Shown here: positions 1 through 5,894 of the stretch, one piece after another
Layout: every line of letters starts with the position of its first letter
Position numbering within the stretch: position 1 is the first letter of the stretch
Assembly: GCA_029260675.1 (NCBI GenBank)
Contig: JAJDCV010000004.1
Location: forward strand, 1 to 6,130
Source of the DNA: Phycisphaeraceae bacterium
Lineage (GTDB): Bacteria > Planctomycetota > Phycisphaerae > Phycisphaerales > Phycisphaeraceae
DNA length: 6,130 nt
Reading direction: 5' to 3'
The notes under the pieces: generated by a model
The model's input: only the letters and a program-made list of their open reading frames with translations
What the model was told of the DNA's origin: nothing
Databases searched by the model: none
Translations under genes and position numbers: made by a program

Positions 1-96
1 ATCCTTTACAACGTAGACCACAACACCCTCCCGCCCCAAGGGCCATACTGGCATGACATCGAGCAGTTCCTAAAGGACACCGGTGTCCTCGAATGA
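1..96 (+). CDS. C-terminal end of an unrecognised protein (partial)
   Basis: An open frame runs from the first base of the window to a TGA at 94-96 and gives the last 31 residues of a protein, ending HDIEQFLKDTGVLE. The peptide looks like a real soluble C-terminus: it mixes aromatic, acidic and hydrophobic residues and finishes in a probable short amphipathic helix. The stop falls just before a promoter-like site for tpx, which fits a gene boundary. I do not recognise the family from this fragment, so no function is assigned. The start and nearly all of the gene lie outside the window. It is probably a separate unit from tpx, with 121 bp between them. Confidence 0.55.
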   Translation: MLYNVDHNTLPPQGPYWHDIEQFLKDTGVLE

Positions 97-105
97 TCCC
101 CGTGG

Positions 106-133
106 TTGCCCATGCCCCAGCCCCGCCTACAAT
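106..133 (+). promoter_or_regulatory. Candidate sigma70-type promoter of tpx
   Basis: TTGCCC (106-111, 4 of 6 matches to TTGACA) is followed after 16 bp by TACAAT (128-133, 5 of 6 matches to TATAAT). Transcription would start near 140 and give a leader of about 78 nt before the tpx ATG at 218. The -10 and the bases after it (ACAATGCC) recur exactly in the candidate argC promoter at 6004-6011. Prediction is by eye only. Confidence 0.45.
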
Positions 134-178
134 GCCACCGCCGTGCAACGTGCCCGGTATTCAAAACGCCATACACAA

Positions 179-205
179 TATCATCCCCGATGCGGGGCCA
201 GGATA
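179..205 (+). promoter_or_regulatory. GC-rich hairpin in the tpx leader, next to the ribosome binding site
   Basis: CCCCG (185-189) and CGGGG (193-197) pair perfectly around a 3-nt loop. An outer TATC (179-182) can pair with GATA (202-205), separated by small internal bulges. The inner stem ends 8 nt before the AAGGA at 205-209, so folding could affect ribosome access. No regulatory role is shown by the sequence alone. Confidence 0.3.
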
Positions 206-209
206 AGGA
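205..209 (+). promoter_or_regulatory. Ribosome binding site that sets the tpx start
   Basis: AAGGA lies 8 nt upstream of the ATG at 218. The open frame extends in frame back to position 83, and a GTG at 143 is also in frame, but only the ATG at 218 has a well-spaced Shine-Dalgarno site and gives the normal length of the Tpx family. Confidence 0.6.
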
Positions 210-217
210 TCTCACCC

Positions 218-730
218 ATGACCGAACGTGCCGCCGCGATCACCCTCAAAGGCAACCCCATGACCCTCGTCGGCGACGAGCTGAAAGTCGGCGGCAAGGC
301 CCCGGACTTCACCCTCAAGGCCGTCGACATGTCCGACAAATCACTGGCAGACTTCGCCGGCAAGGTCAAGATCATCTCAGTAGTCCCGTCACTGGACACC
401 CCGGTCTGCGACACCCAGACACGCAAGTTCAATGAAGATGCCGGCAGCCTCGATGGCGTGGTCGTCCTTACCGTCAGCGTCGACCTGCCCATGGCCCAGA
501 AACGCTGGTGCGGCGCCGCCGGCGTCGACAACGTCGTCTGCCTCTCCGACTTCAAGGACCACTCCTTCGGCAAAGCCTACGGCGTCCGCATCAAAGAAAT
601 TGGCCTGCTCGCACGCCAGGTCATGGTCATCGACAAAGACGACACCATTAAGTACGTCGAGCTCGTCCCCGAGGTCGCACAAGAGCCCAACTACGCCGCC
701 GCGCTGGAAGCAGCGAAGGGGTTGGTGTGA
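218..730 (+). CDS. tpx: Thiol peroxidase (atypical 2-Cys peroxiredoxin, Tpx)
   Basis: Tpx reduces hydrogen peroxide and organic hydroperoxides in the cytoplasm, using thioredoxin as electron donor. The 170-residue product matches the family length. The N-terminal part has the typical GNPMTLVGDELKVGGKAPDF segment. The peroxidatic cysteine is C64 in SLDTPVCDTQTRKF, which contains the TxxC active-site arrangement (T61). The resolving cysteine is C98 in MAQKRWCGAAG, as in atypical 2-Cys enzymes where the disulfide forms within one chain. The conserved arginine is R134 in LLARQVMVID. A third cysteine, C108 (NVVCLSDF), is extra compared with E. coli Tpx as I remember it. The start at 218 is chosen from the AAGGA site and family length. 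There is no signal peptide, so the protein should be cytoplasmic. It appears to be a single-gene unit, convergent with the surface-protein gene. Confidence 0.95.
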   Translation: MTERAAAITLKGNPMTLVGDELKVGGKAPDFTLKAVDMSDKSLADFAGKVKIISVVPSLDTPVCDTQTRKFNEDAGSLDGVVVLTVSVDLPMAQKRWCGAAGVDNVVCLSDFKDHSFGKAYGVRIKEIGLLARQVMVIDKDDTIKYVELVPEVAQEPNYAAALEAAKGLV

Positions 731-738
731 TATTACGA

Positions 739-763
739 CGCGACTTGTCGCGACAGGCGACAG
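739..763 (+). terminator. Overlapping inverted repeats between convergent genes, possible terminator
   Basis: CGCGAC (739-744) and GTCGCG (747-752) form a perfect inverted repeat with a 2-nt centre. TGTCGC (746-751) can instead pair with GCGACA (757-762) around a 5-nt loop. TGTCGCGACA (746-755) is itself a perfect palindrome. The cluster starts 8 bp after the tpx stop and lies 42 bp past the stop of the opposing gene. Neither strand has a T run after the stem, so it is not a textbook intrinsic terminator. It could stop or protect transcripts from both sides. Confidence 0.35.
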
Positions 764-804
764 ATAATCGCCACACTCGCTTGAAAATGCTCTAACTTTG
801 CCGC

Positions 805-3315
805 CTACTCCCACAACCCCAACAGCGTCCCCGCAGGCTGCCAGTCGGAGCCGGGCTGGGACTTGATGGCCAGGTTGAAATTGAAGTCCGTGCCGTCCAT
901 CTGCCACACAAAGTTCCTGCCTCGCTTGGCGTCACGCCAGAGGATGTCGGCCAACCCGTCACCGGTGTAGTCACCGACGGCGGCGACCTGCATGTCCTGG
1001 CTCTTGACCTTCCGGATCGCGTTGTTGCTGACAAAGTCCGTGCGGTCCATCTCCCAGACGCTGTTGCGGCCGTTGCGCGTGTTCCGCCAGAGGATGTCGG
1101 CCTTGCCGTCGCCGGTGAAGTCGGTGGTCCCGGCGATGCTCCAGTCCTGGCTTCTCACGGTCTTCAGCGAGACGCCATCCCGGAAGTCCGTGCCGTCCAT
1201 CTCCCAGACGCTGTTCCGCCCGTTGCGTGTGTGCCGCCAGAGGATGTCGGCCTTGCCGTCACCCGTGAAGTCGCTGATCCCGCTGACAATCCAGGCCCTG
1301 TTCCGCAATCGCTTGATGGCGATGTTGTCCTTGATGGCTGTGCCATCCATCTCGGTGACAAGGTTCCGTCCGTTGCGTTTATTGCGCCAAAGGATGTCGG
1401 CCTTGCCGTCCCCGGTGAGGTCTGCGGCACCGACCGCTTGCCAGTTCGGATTGCCTTGTAGCTGTAGATCAATGCTACCCATGAACCCCGAGCCGTTCAT
1501 CTCCCAGATGCTGTTGTTCCCGGTGAGCGTGTTACGCCAGAAGATGTCGGCCCGGCCGTCTCCGGTGAAGTCCGCCGCCGCGGCCGAGGCCGAGGCCGGG
1601 GTGGCGGTGGACTTCGTATTCGCCAGATCCCCCACGAGGAACGTGCCCGAATTCGTCAGTTCGTTACGGTCGCCCTCGACCACGAGTTGCATACTCCCGA
1701 CAGCGTCTTCGGAGAGCGTCACCCGGCCGATCGTCAGGGTGCCGGTGTCATCGGTCGCGAGCCCGGACCAGGAGATATCGATCCGGGTCGTGTCGAATCG
1801 CGATTCACCCTCACCGTCGCCATCGGCGTCGCCGGCGATCGAGGTCATCTTGCCATTCGCGGTGATATAGGTATCAAACTCAAGCGCTGAGAATGCGCTG
1901 AAGGTCACCGGGTTTGGCGCAAGATCTGTGCCGGCGGCGTCCTGGTAAATCGATCCTTGCTCCAGATCGATCAGCAGGGACGCGGTCGACCAGTCGGTGT
2001 TGGTGGTGATCTGAAGGTCGTAGGTCTTGAACCCGGCCAAGGCGGATGAGTTATCTACCTCGACAAATCGGGCGAGGATGGGCTTGGCCTTCACGGGTGG
2101 CGGCGGTGTAGGCGGAGCCGGAGGCGGGGGAGACCCAGGCGGTCGTGGGGCGGTCGGCGTCACATGGCCTAGGCCACCGTTTGTAAACGAGTCGGAAGCG
2201 AAAATCGTGTGCCCGCTGCCGTTCCCGTTGGTGTTGAGCATCTTGATATCCCCGGCGGCGTCATCGGAGAGCGTGAACCGGCCGATGATGATCGTGCCGA
2301 TGTCATCCTGGTCGATGTCAAACCAGGTGATGTCGATTCTGTTGCTGTCGAATTGAAGCGCTCTCCCGCCGAGATCTCCAGCGTGGCCCGCGATTGAGGT
2401 CGAGTGGCCGTTGGCCGCGACATAGGAATCGAACTCAAGAGTAGGAAATTGATCGAAGAAGAAAGGCGATTGCGGGATATGGGTTCCCATCACGTCCTGG
2501 TAGATCGATCCCTGCGTCAACTCGAGTAGCAAGGCAGAGGCAATCCAGTCGGTGCCGGTCGTGACCTCCAGATCAAACGTCGTGTACCCGGTCAATGCCG
2601 AGGAGTTATCCACCTCGACAAACCGGGCGCTGAAATCTAACGGCAGAGGCGGCGGGGCTTTTGGCGGGGGCGTCGGCGTGCGCGGCGGGGCCGGCGTCAG
2701 GTTGACCAGGTCCCCTGATGTGAAAGTGTCCCACGTCGCGAACTCACCCGACCCGGTATCAAGCACCTTCAACCCCAGGCCGCCAACCGCGTCATCGGAG
2801 AGGGTGAACCGGCCGATGACGACCGTGCCGGTGTCGCTCTTATTCAGATCGAACCAGGTGATGTCGATCTCCTGGGAGTCGAACTGAAGCGAATCGCCCC
2901 CGATCTCCGCGGCGTTGCCGAGGATCGATAGCGAGTGCCCATTGGCGGCGACGTAGGTGTCGAACTCAACCGTGGGGAACTCACTGAAGAGCGTAGGGTT
3001 CGGTGCCCGATCGCCGCCCGCGGAATCCTGATAGATCGAACCCCCGGAAAGCTCGATCAGCAGGGACGCGAACGACCAGTCCGAGTCGGTGGTCACCTCC
3101 AGGTCGTAGGTGTTGTACCCGCTTAGGGCAGCGGAGTTGTCGACCTGCACGAACTGGGCGCTGATCGACCCGGACAGCAACAGCCTGGGCTCCAACGGCT
3201 CCAGGCCGAATCGTTTTCCGCTGGCGGGCAGCCGTATTGGGTTGGGCATGGCATACAGGGATTCGGAACCACGGCATCTGACATCGGTTTCGGCCTTTGG
3301 TTGCTTGGTGACCAT
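805..3315 (-). CDS. LEPR-XLL surface protein with three beta-type domains and five FG-GAP/VCBS-like repeats
   Basis: This 836-residue protein carries LEPRLLLSG at residues 41-49, the N-terminal motif of planctomycetal LEPR-XLL proteins, which are thought to be exported or surface-bound. Three related domains follow at about 52-207, 227-387 and 413-565. Each begins with a (F)V(E/Q)VDNS-AL-G-type start and contains GSIYQD, EFD(T/S)Y, IDI(T/S)W and an IGR(F/V)TLS(D/E)DA-G-type end. They look like beta-sandwich modules, but I cannot name their family. Proline-rich linkers (about 208-226 and 388-412) separate the first two pairs, and an Ala/Ser/Thr stretch follows the third. Residues 581-830 are five 50-residue repeats built on DFTGDGKADILWR, a probable calcium loop of the FG-GAP/VCBS type. 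The only cysteine is C14, which suits an exported protein. No C-terminal sorting signal or dockerin is seen. The ATG at 3315 is preferred because GGAAGAAGG lies 6 nt upstream. An internal ATG at 3249 would put the motif closer to the N-terminus but has no clear ribosome site. Role: probably surface binding or adhesion (inference). Confidence 0.9.
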   Translation of the reverse strand: MVTKQPKAETDVRCRGSESLYAMPNPIRLPASGKRFGLEPLEPRLLLSGSISAQFVQVDNSAALSGYNTYDLEVTTDSDWSFASLLIELSGGSIYQDSAGGDRAPNPTLFSEFPTVEFDTYVAANGHSLSILGNAAEIGGDSLQFDSQEIDITWFDLNKSDTGTVVIGRFTLSDDAVGGLGLKVLDTGSGEFATWDTFTSGDLVNLTPAPPRTPTPPPKAPPPLPLDFSARFVEVDNSSALTGYTTFDLEVTTGTDWIASALLLELTQGSIYQDVMGTHIPQSPFFFDQFPTLEFDSYVAANGHSTSIAGHAGDLGGRALQFDSNRIDITWFDIDQDDIGTIIIGRFTLSDDAAGDIKMLNTNGNGSGHTIFASDSFTNGGLGHVTPTAPRPPGSPPPPAPPTPPPPVKAKPILARFVEVDNSSALAGFKTYDLQITTNTDWSTASLLIDLEQGSIYQDAAGTDLAPNPVTFSAFSALEFDTYITANGKMTSIAGDADGDGEGESRFDTTRIDISWSGLATDDTGTLTIGRVTLSEDAVGSMQLVVEGDRNELTNSGTFLVGDLANTKSTATPASASAAAADFTGDGRADIFWRNTLTGNNSIWEMNGSGFMGSIDLQLQGNPNWQAVGAADLTGDGKADILWRNKRNGRNLVTEMDGTAIKDNIAIKRLRNRAWIVSGISDFTGDGKADILWRHTRNGRNSVWEMDGTDFRDGVSLKTVRSQDWSIAGTTDFTGDGKADILWRNTRNGRNSVWEMDRTDFVSNNAIRKVKSQDMQVAAVGDYTGDGLADILWRDAKRGRNFVWQMDGTDFNFNLAIKSQPGSDWQPAGTLLGLWE
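826..1575 (-). repeat. Five tandem 150-bp coding repeats (50-residue FG-GAP/VCBS-like units)
   Basis: In gene order the units are 1426-1575, 1276-1425, 1126-1275, 976-1125 and 826-975, each exactly 150 bp with no indels between them. The plus-strand 20-mer AGGATGTCGGCCTTGCCGTC is identical at 1091, 1241 and 1391, and diverged copies sit at 941 and 1541 in the same register. The shared protein pattern is a D-x-T-G-D-G-x-A-D loop, then I(L/F)WR, NGRNS(V)WEMDGTDF and a variable stretch ending in a W-type strand. Units 3 and 4 look closest. Differences include W to T in unit 2 (LVTEMDG) and G to R in unit 4 (EMDRTDF). Repeat units of this kind often form beta-propeller blades. Confidence 0.9.
1621..3162 (-). 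repeat. Three tandem copies of a ~155-residue domain with proline-rich linkers
   Basis: The copies occupy about 2695-3162 (first in the protein), 2155-2637 and 1621-2079. Shared blocks such as NS(S/A)AL-G, GSIYQD, ANGH/ANGK, SI-G-A and RIDI(T/S)W keep the same order and spacing. Copies 1 and 2 are most alike, while copy 3 has lost the LGG-LQFDS block, which is replaced by DADGDGEGESRFDT. This is consistent with internal gene duplication followed by divergence. The linkers are rich in P, T and A and are low-complexity in DNA (C/G-rich around 2085-2155 and 2640-2692). Confidence 0.85.
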
Positions 3316-3321
3316 AACAAA

Positions 3322-3330
3322 CCTTCTTCC
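3322..3330 (-). promoter_or_regulatory. Ribosome binding site of the surface-protein gene
   Basis: Read on the minus strand, GGAAGAAGG ends 6 nt before the ATG at 3315. This is one of only two clear Shine-Dalgarno sites in the window. It decides between the starts at 3315 and 3249. Confidence 0.6.
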
Positions 3331-3630
3331 GTTTGATGTTCACATCGGTCTTGACGGTTCGAGTAACAATAAGGAATCAATAATCTCAAACTATCGGTAT
3401 GCCGTCGCGAGGGCGCACAAAAACTGTCGGCAAAACCTCGCGTCGGCAGGTATGCCCAGTGTGGATTTAAACGGTATGACGTCCCGGCCGCTTCTCAGTG
3501 GAATAGCTACGTGGCATGCGGCCCACGAGGGGGGCTTTCTCCCGCACCTGCACATCCATGGGCATGCCATCAATCACTCCTTACGCATGAGGATAAATGT
3601 GGCCGGCAGCCGCGGTTCTGTTTTAAAAGT

Positions 3631-3658
3631 CCCTGAGCATCAGCGAGGGGGTCGCTGA
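3631..3658. repeat. Two overlapping hairpin-forming inverted repeats (REP-like)
   Basis: TCAGCGA (3640-3646) and TCGCTGA (3652-3658) form a perfect 7-bp stem around a loop of five G. The overlapping stretch 3631-3649 can fold as CCCT/AGGG plus an inner GC/GC with small bulges. Only one of the two folds can exist at a time. No T run follows on either strand. The outer sequence resembles short intergenic palindromes I recall from planctomycete genomes, but this was not checked. Confidence 0.4.
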
Positions 3659-3672
3659 GTAATACGACAATG

Positions 3673-3701
3673 ACGTTAAAGCCCCCGACCCGATCTGTCA
3701 A
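3673..3701 (-). promoter_or_regulatory. Weak promoter-like site, minus strand
   Basis: A perfect TTGACA (minus strand, 3701 to 3696) is followed after 17 bp by TAACGT (3678 to 3673), which matches only 3 of 6 positions of TATAAT. If used, it would read towards the surface-protein gene with a leader of more than 300 nt that includes the hairpins at 3631-3658. The weak -10 makes this uncertain. Confidence 0.2.
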
Positions 3702-3724
3702 GCATTAAATCCCCGAATCACCCT

Positions 3725-3741
3725 AAAAATTGTGAGACAAT
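3725..3741 (-). terminator. Weak intrinsic-terminator candidate after the amidohydrolase gene
   Basis: On the minus strand ATTGT-CTC-ACAAT (3741 to 3729) is a 5-bp stem with a 3-nt loop, and it runs straight into five T (3729 to 3725). It lies 64 bp past the amidohydrolase stop. The stem is short and AT-rich, so termination would be weak. The same palindrome could instead be an operator. Confidence 0.25.
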
Positions 3742-3804
3742 AGAACGGGCAGCTTATGCAGGGCAATCTTTTTATGGCGACGCTCAGATCTCGGTCTTCC
3801 CGTT

Positions 3805-4830
3805 TCACCCAAGCACTTTATCGGCGGCGGTGTGATACAGCATTTCCAACGTCTGCCCACCAATCCCCGCCCCGCGGAGCTGCGCCGTCGATTTCTCATC
3901 CAGTGACGGGTCGACCATTGATAGGTCCGGGTCCACGATCGGGCTCTGGCCTTCGTAGTCCGTTTCGATCAGTGTACGCAGCGCCCAGTACCGGCTGGCG
4001 TACAGATCAAAATCAATGTTGCCGATGTTGGCGACGATGTCCGTGCCGAAGACGACCCGCCCGGGGTTATTTTCGCAGAACGCGCGGAACCGCTCGGGCC
4101 GCTTGCTCAACTCACGGACCTGCCACTTCGCGGCCGAGGTGTCGACGATATAATTCGGATGCCGATCCAACATCCCCTGAACGAAGTCCAGGTTCTCAGG
4201 CGACCCGCCGATGTGCGCACCGATCCAGGTCACGTCGTGATACTCGCTTAACAAATCTTCCAGGGGCCTGTACTGGTCCGCCTTCGTGCCGTACTTCGCG
4301 GGGTCGGTGTATTTCTTTTCAAACCAGGTATCCGGGTCGCCGACGTGGGTCATGAAGATGCGGTAGCCCAGGTCGTAGGCCAGCCGGATACTCTCTTTAC
4401 GCAAAGGCGAATCCATCAGAAACGCCTCGTCATGCAGGTCGCGACCGCGCGGCGCAGCCCAGAACTTGATGATCCGGCAACCCTTCTCTCGGAACTTCTC
4501 GATCCGGTGCAGCCAGTCGGTCGTGAACGTCCCGGGCTCGCGGGCCGCCTCGTAATTCGGCACCGCGATGAACTCGATCCGGTCGCCCGGGGGGCCATAC
4601 TCATCTGTTATGGCGTCGATGTTTTCGAGTTTGGTCATCGACACGGTCTTGGTCACGCCGAACAACTCCGCGATCTCGAAATACAACCGGGCCGCGTCCA
4701 GCGTGCCGATGTGTGTGTGGATGTCGATGATCGGGCCGGTGTACCCAAACCGCCCGGCCTCGGCCCGGTAGTCAAGGCCCAAACGGTTGGCGTCATTAAC
4801 AGGTTGCTGATTCAGCGTGGTGGGTGTCAT
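3805..4830 (-). CDS. Metal-dependent amidohydrolase (Amidohydro_2 / TIM-barrel hydrolase)
   Basis: The 341-residue protein has the ligand pattern of the amidohydrolase superfamily. The first metal pair is H38 and H40 in IIDIHTHIG. Later positions are K122 in RIIKFWAAP (lysine or an ordinary residue depending on family), H162 in IFMTHVGDPD, H206 in WIGAHIGG, and D264 in VVFGTDIV. Length and motif order fit Amidohydro_2 (PF04909) proteins, which hydrolyse or decarboxylate varied substrates in the cytoplasm. There is no signal peptide or membrane segment. The substrate cannot be read from the sequence. The ATG at 4830 is the only reasonable start, with about 30 residues before the barrel. No Shine-Dalgarno site is visible upstream; instead a run of nine C (minus strand) lies 20-28 nt before the start. 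The gene is divergent from the HAD phosphatase gene and 489 bp from the surface-protein gene, so an operon with the latter is unlikely. Confidence 0.88.
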   Translation of the reverse strand: MTPTTLNQQPVNDANRLGLDYRAEAGRFGYTGPIIDIHTHIGTLDAARLYFEIAELFGVTKTVSMTKLENIDAITDEYGPPGDRIEFIAVPNYEAAREPGTFTTDWLHRIEKFREKGCRIIKFWAAPRGRDLHDEAFLMDSPLRKESIRLAYDLGYRIFMTHVGDPDTWFEKKYTDPAKYGTKADQYRPLEDLLSEYHDVTWIGAHIGGSPENLDFVQGMLDRHPNYIVDTSAAKWQVRELSKRPERFRAFCENNPGRVVFGTDIVANIGNIDFDLYASRYWALRTLIETDYEGQSPIVDPDLSMVDPSLDEKSTAQLRGAGIGGQTLEMLYHTAADKVLG

Positions 4831-4849
4831 GGTGCGTTTCGGTATCGGT

Positions 4850-4858
4850 GGGGGGGGG
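4850..4858. repeat. Run of nine G in the divergent spacer
   Basis: Nine G in a row (plus strand) lie between the starts of the two divergent genes. Such a run can gain or lose bases during replication. On the minus strand it would be a C run right at the 5' end of the amidohydrolase message. It may also be a place where sequencing length is unreliable. Confidence 0.7.
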
Positions 4859-4861
4859 TTA

Positions 4862-4876
4862 GGGCTATTCTATCCC
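4862..4876. promoter_or_regulatory. Candidate shared divergent -10 region
   Basis: The 15-bp stretch GGGCTATTCTATCCC is an imperfect palindrome (GGG/CCC and TA/TA pairs). On the minus strand it contains TAGAAT (4872 to 4867, 5 of 6 matches to TATAAT), which would start the amidohydrolase message near 4860. On the plus strand it contains TATTCT (4866-4871, 4 of 6), which would start the HAD message near 4878. No good -35 is seen for either. Overlap of the two sites suggests the genes compete for, or share, polymerase binding. Confidence 0.4.
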
Positions 4877-4880
4877 GCTT

Positions 4881-5753
4881 ATGTCTAAAGGCGAGCGCGA
4901 GAATGATCCAATGACAAGCAACGAACCCGGCCGACCTACCCCCGCCGGCCCCATCAAGCTCGTCGCGATCGACCTGGACGGCACGCTGCTGCGCTCCAAC
5001 AAACGCCTCAGCACCGCCAACGCCCAAGCCATCGCCGAGGTCACCAACCAAGGCGTACACGTCGTCCTCGCCTCCGCCAGGCCGCCCCGCAGCGTCCGGG
5101 ACATCTACCACCGCCTGGGGCTCGACACCCTGCAGGTCAACTACAACGGCGCACTGGTCCACGATATGCCCCGCGGCAAGCACGTCTACCACCAGCCGAT
5201 GTCGGTCGCGCTTGCCAAAAAAATCGTCAAGTTCGCACGCAAGATGGACCCGGATGTGGTCATCAGCATCGAGGTGCTCGACAAGTGGTACACCGACCAC
5301 GTCGACGACAAGCTGCCGACCGAGACCAGCAAACACTTCAGCCCGGACTTCGTCGGCCCGCTGAGTTCTTTCCTCACCGTCCCGGTCACCAAGCTGATGC
5401 TGCTCGCCCCACCCGAAAAACTCCGCCCGATCCACCAGGGCGTCCGCACCAGGTTCGCCAAGGACATCGCGATCCTCATCAGCGACGACTACCTGATCCA
5501 GCTCGTCCACAAACAGGTCGACAAGGCCAATGCCCTCAAGCTCGTCGCCGAGCAGTACGGCGTCCCCCGCGAGCAAGTCATGGCCATCGGCGACGCCGAC
5601 AACGACCTGGGCATGGTCCGCTGGGCCGGGCTCGGCGTCGCCATGGACAACGGCTGGGACCGACTCAAACAAACCGCCGACGTAATCGCACCCGCCAACG
5701 ACGACGACGGCGTAGCCGCGGTACTCAAAAGATACATACTCGACCGTAAATAA
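4881..5753 (+). CDS. Cof-type HAD-superfamily phosphatase (class IIB)
   Basis: The 290-residue protein has all four HAD motifs. Motif I is AIDLDGTLL, with nucleophile D31 and acid/base D33. Motif II is VVLASARPP, with S65. Motif III is K215 in QVDKANALK. Motif IV is AIGDADNDLGM, with D238 and D242. The region between motifs II and III (about 90-205) is the cap, as in Cof/YbiV-like enzymes that dephosphorylate sugar phosphates or flavin and vitamin intermediates. The exact substrate is unknown. No signal peptide is seen, so it should be cytoplasmic. The ATG at 4881 gives about 25 residues before the core; the in-frame ATG at 4911 would remove ten of them and cannot be excluded. Neither has a clear Shine-Dalgarno site. 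A -10-like TATTCT ends 9 nt before 4881, which favours a nearly leaderless message from that start. It is divergent from the amidohydrolase gene. Confidence 0.9.
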   Translation: MSKGERENDPMTSNEPGRPTPAGPIKLVAIDLDGTLLRSNKRLSTANAQAIAEVTNQGVHVVLASARPPRSVRDIYHRLGLDTLQVNYNGALVHDMPRGKHVYHQPMSVALAKKIVKFARKMDPDVVISIEVLDKWYTDHVDDKLPTETSKHFSPDFVGPLSSFLTVPVTKLMLLAPPEKLRPIHQGVRTRFAKDIAILISDDYLIQLVHKQVDKANALKLVAEQYGVPREQVMAIGDADNDLGMVRWAGLGVAMDNGWDRLKQTADVIAPANDDDGVAAVLKRYILDRK

Positions 5754-5783
5754 TCGCGAAGGCGCTATACAGCAGGAGAGTAG

Positions 5784-5807
5784 ACAAGATGACAGGATCT
5801 ACAGGAT
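5784..5807. repeat. Short-period repeat cluster A (ACAGGAT units)
   Basis: ACAAGAT (5784-5790), ACAGGAT (5792-5798) and ACAGGAT (5801-5807) follow each other at steps of 8 and 9 bp. The unit is the reverse complement of the ATCCTGT found in cluster B, so clusters A and B are inverted relative to each other: GACAGGAT (5791-5798) pairs with ATCCTGTC (5849-5856). It starts 30 bp after the HAD stop. Confidence 0.65.
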
Positions 5808-5826
5808 ACCGCGCAATGAAATCTTC

Positions 5827-5857
5827 CATCCATCCCGTCCATCCCGTCATCCTGTCC
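5827..5857. repeat. Short-period repeat cluster B (CATCCCGTC units)
   Basis: CATCCCGTC occurs at 5831-5839 and 5840-5848 and is followed by the variant CATCCTGTC at 5848-5856. A partial unit (CCATC) precedes them. The steps are 9 and 8 bp, like cluster A on the other strand. Confidence 0.65.
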
Positions 5858-5894
5858 ACATTCTTTGCCTTGCCCGTTCAGTTCTTGATTCCGA

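Larger units (their letters stand above)
3316..3804. other. 489-bp intergenic region with no convincing gene
   Basis: The gap lies between the start of the surface-protein gene and the stop of the amidohydrolase gene, and it is richer in A and T than the flanking genes, especially 3355-3400 and 3660-3775. It holds the ribosome site of the surface-protein gene, an inverted-repeat cluster at 3631-3658, a TTGACA on the minus strand at 3696-3701, and a short stem followed by a T run at 3725-3741. Open frames here lack ribosome sites and recognisable protein character. I could not find a good -35/-10 pair directly upstream of the surface-protein gene, so its promoter remains open. Confidence 0.6.

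Noticed and set aside
992..1870. Long plus-strand open frame (292 codons) opposite the surface-protein gene
   Set aside because: It is an antisense shadow: its own repeats (RQRMSALPSPVKS) are the reverse reading of the 150-bp coding repeats, and it has no ribosome site.
3110..3658. Plus-strand open frame of 182 codons, with a histidine-rich stretch (HLHIHGH)
   Set aside because: Its first 200 bases are antisense to the well-supported surface-protein gene, and the remainder lies in AT-rich intergenic DNA with no start signal. The His cluster comes from a chance CAT/CAC-rich stretch at about 3545-3575.
3728..3742. AATTGTGAG resemblance to a lac-operator half-site
   Set aside because: A 9-bp likeness with a different second half is expected by chance; no LacI-type regulator gene is in the window. 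The palindrome is listed only as a weak terminator candidate.
4827..5672. Long minus-strand open frame (281 codons) opposite the HAD gene
   Set aside because: Composition is dominated by V, D, G and A, as expected for an antisense frame of a GC-rich gene. The plus strand has all four HAD motifs.
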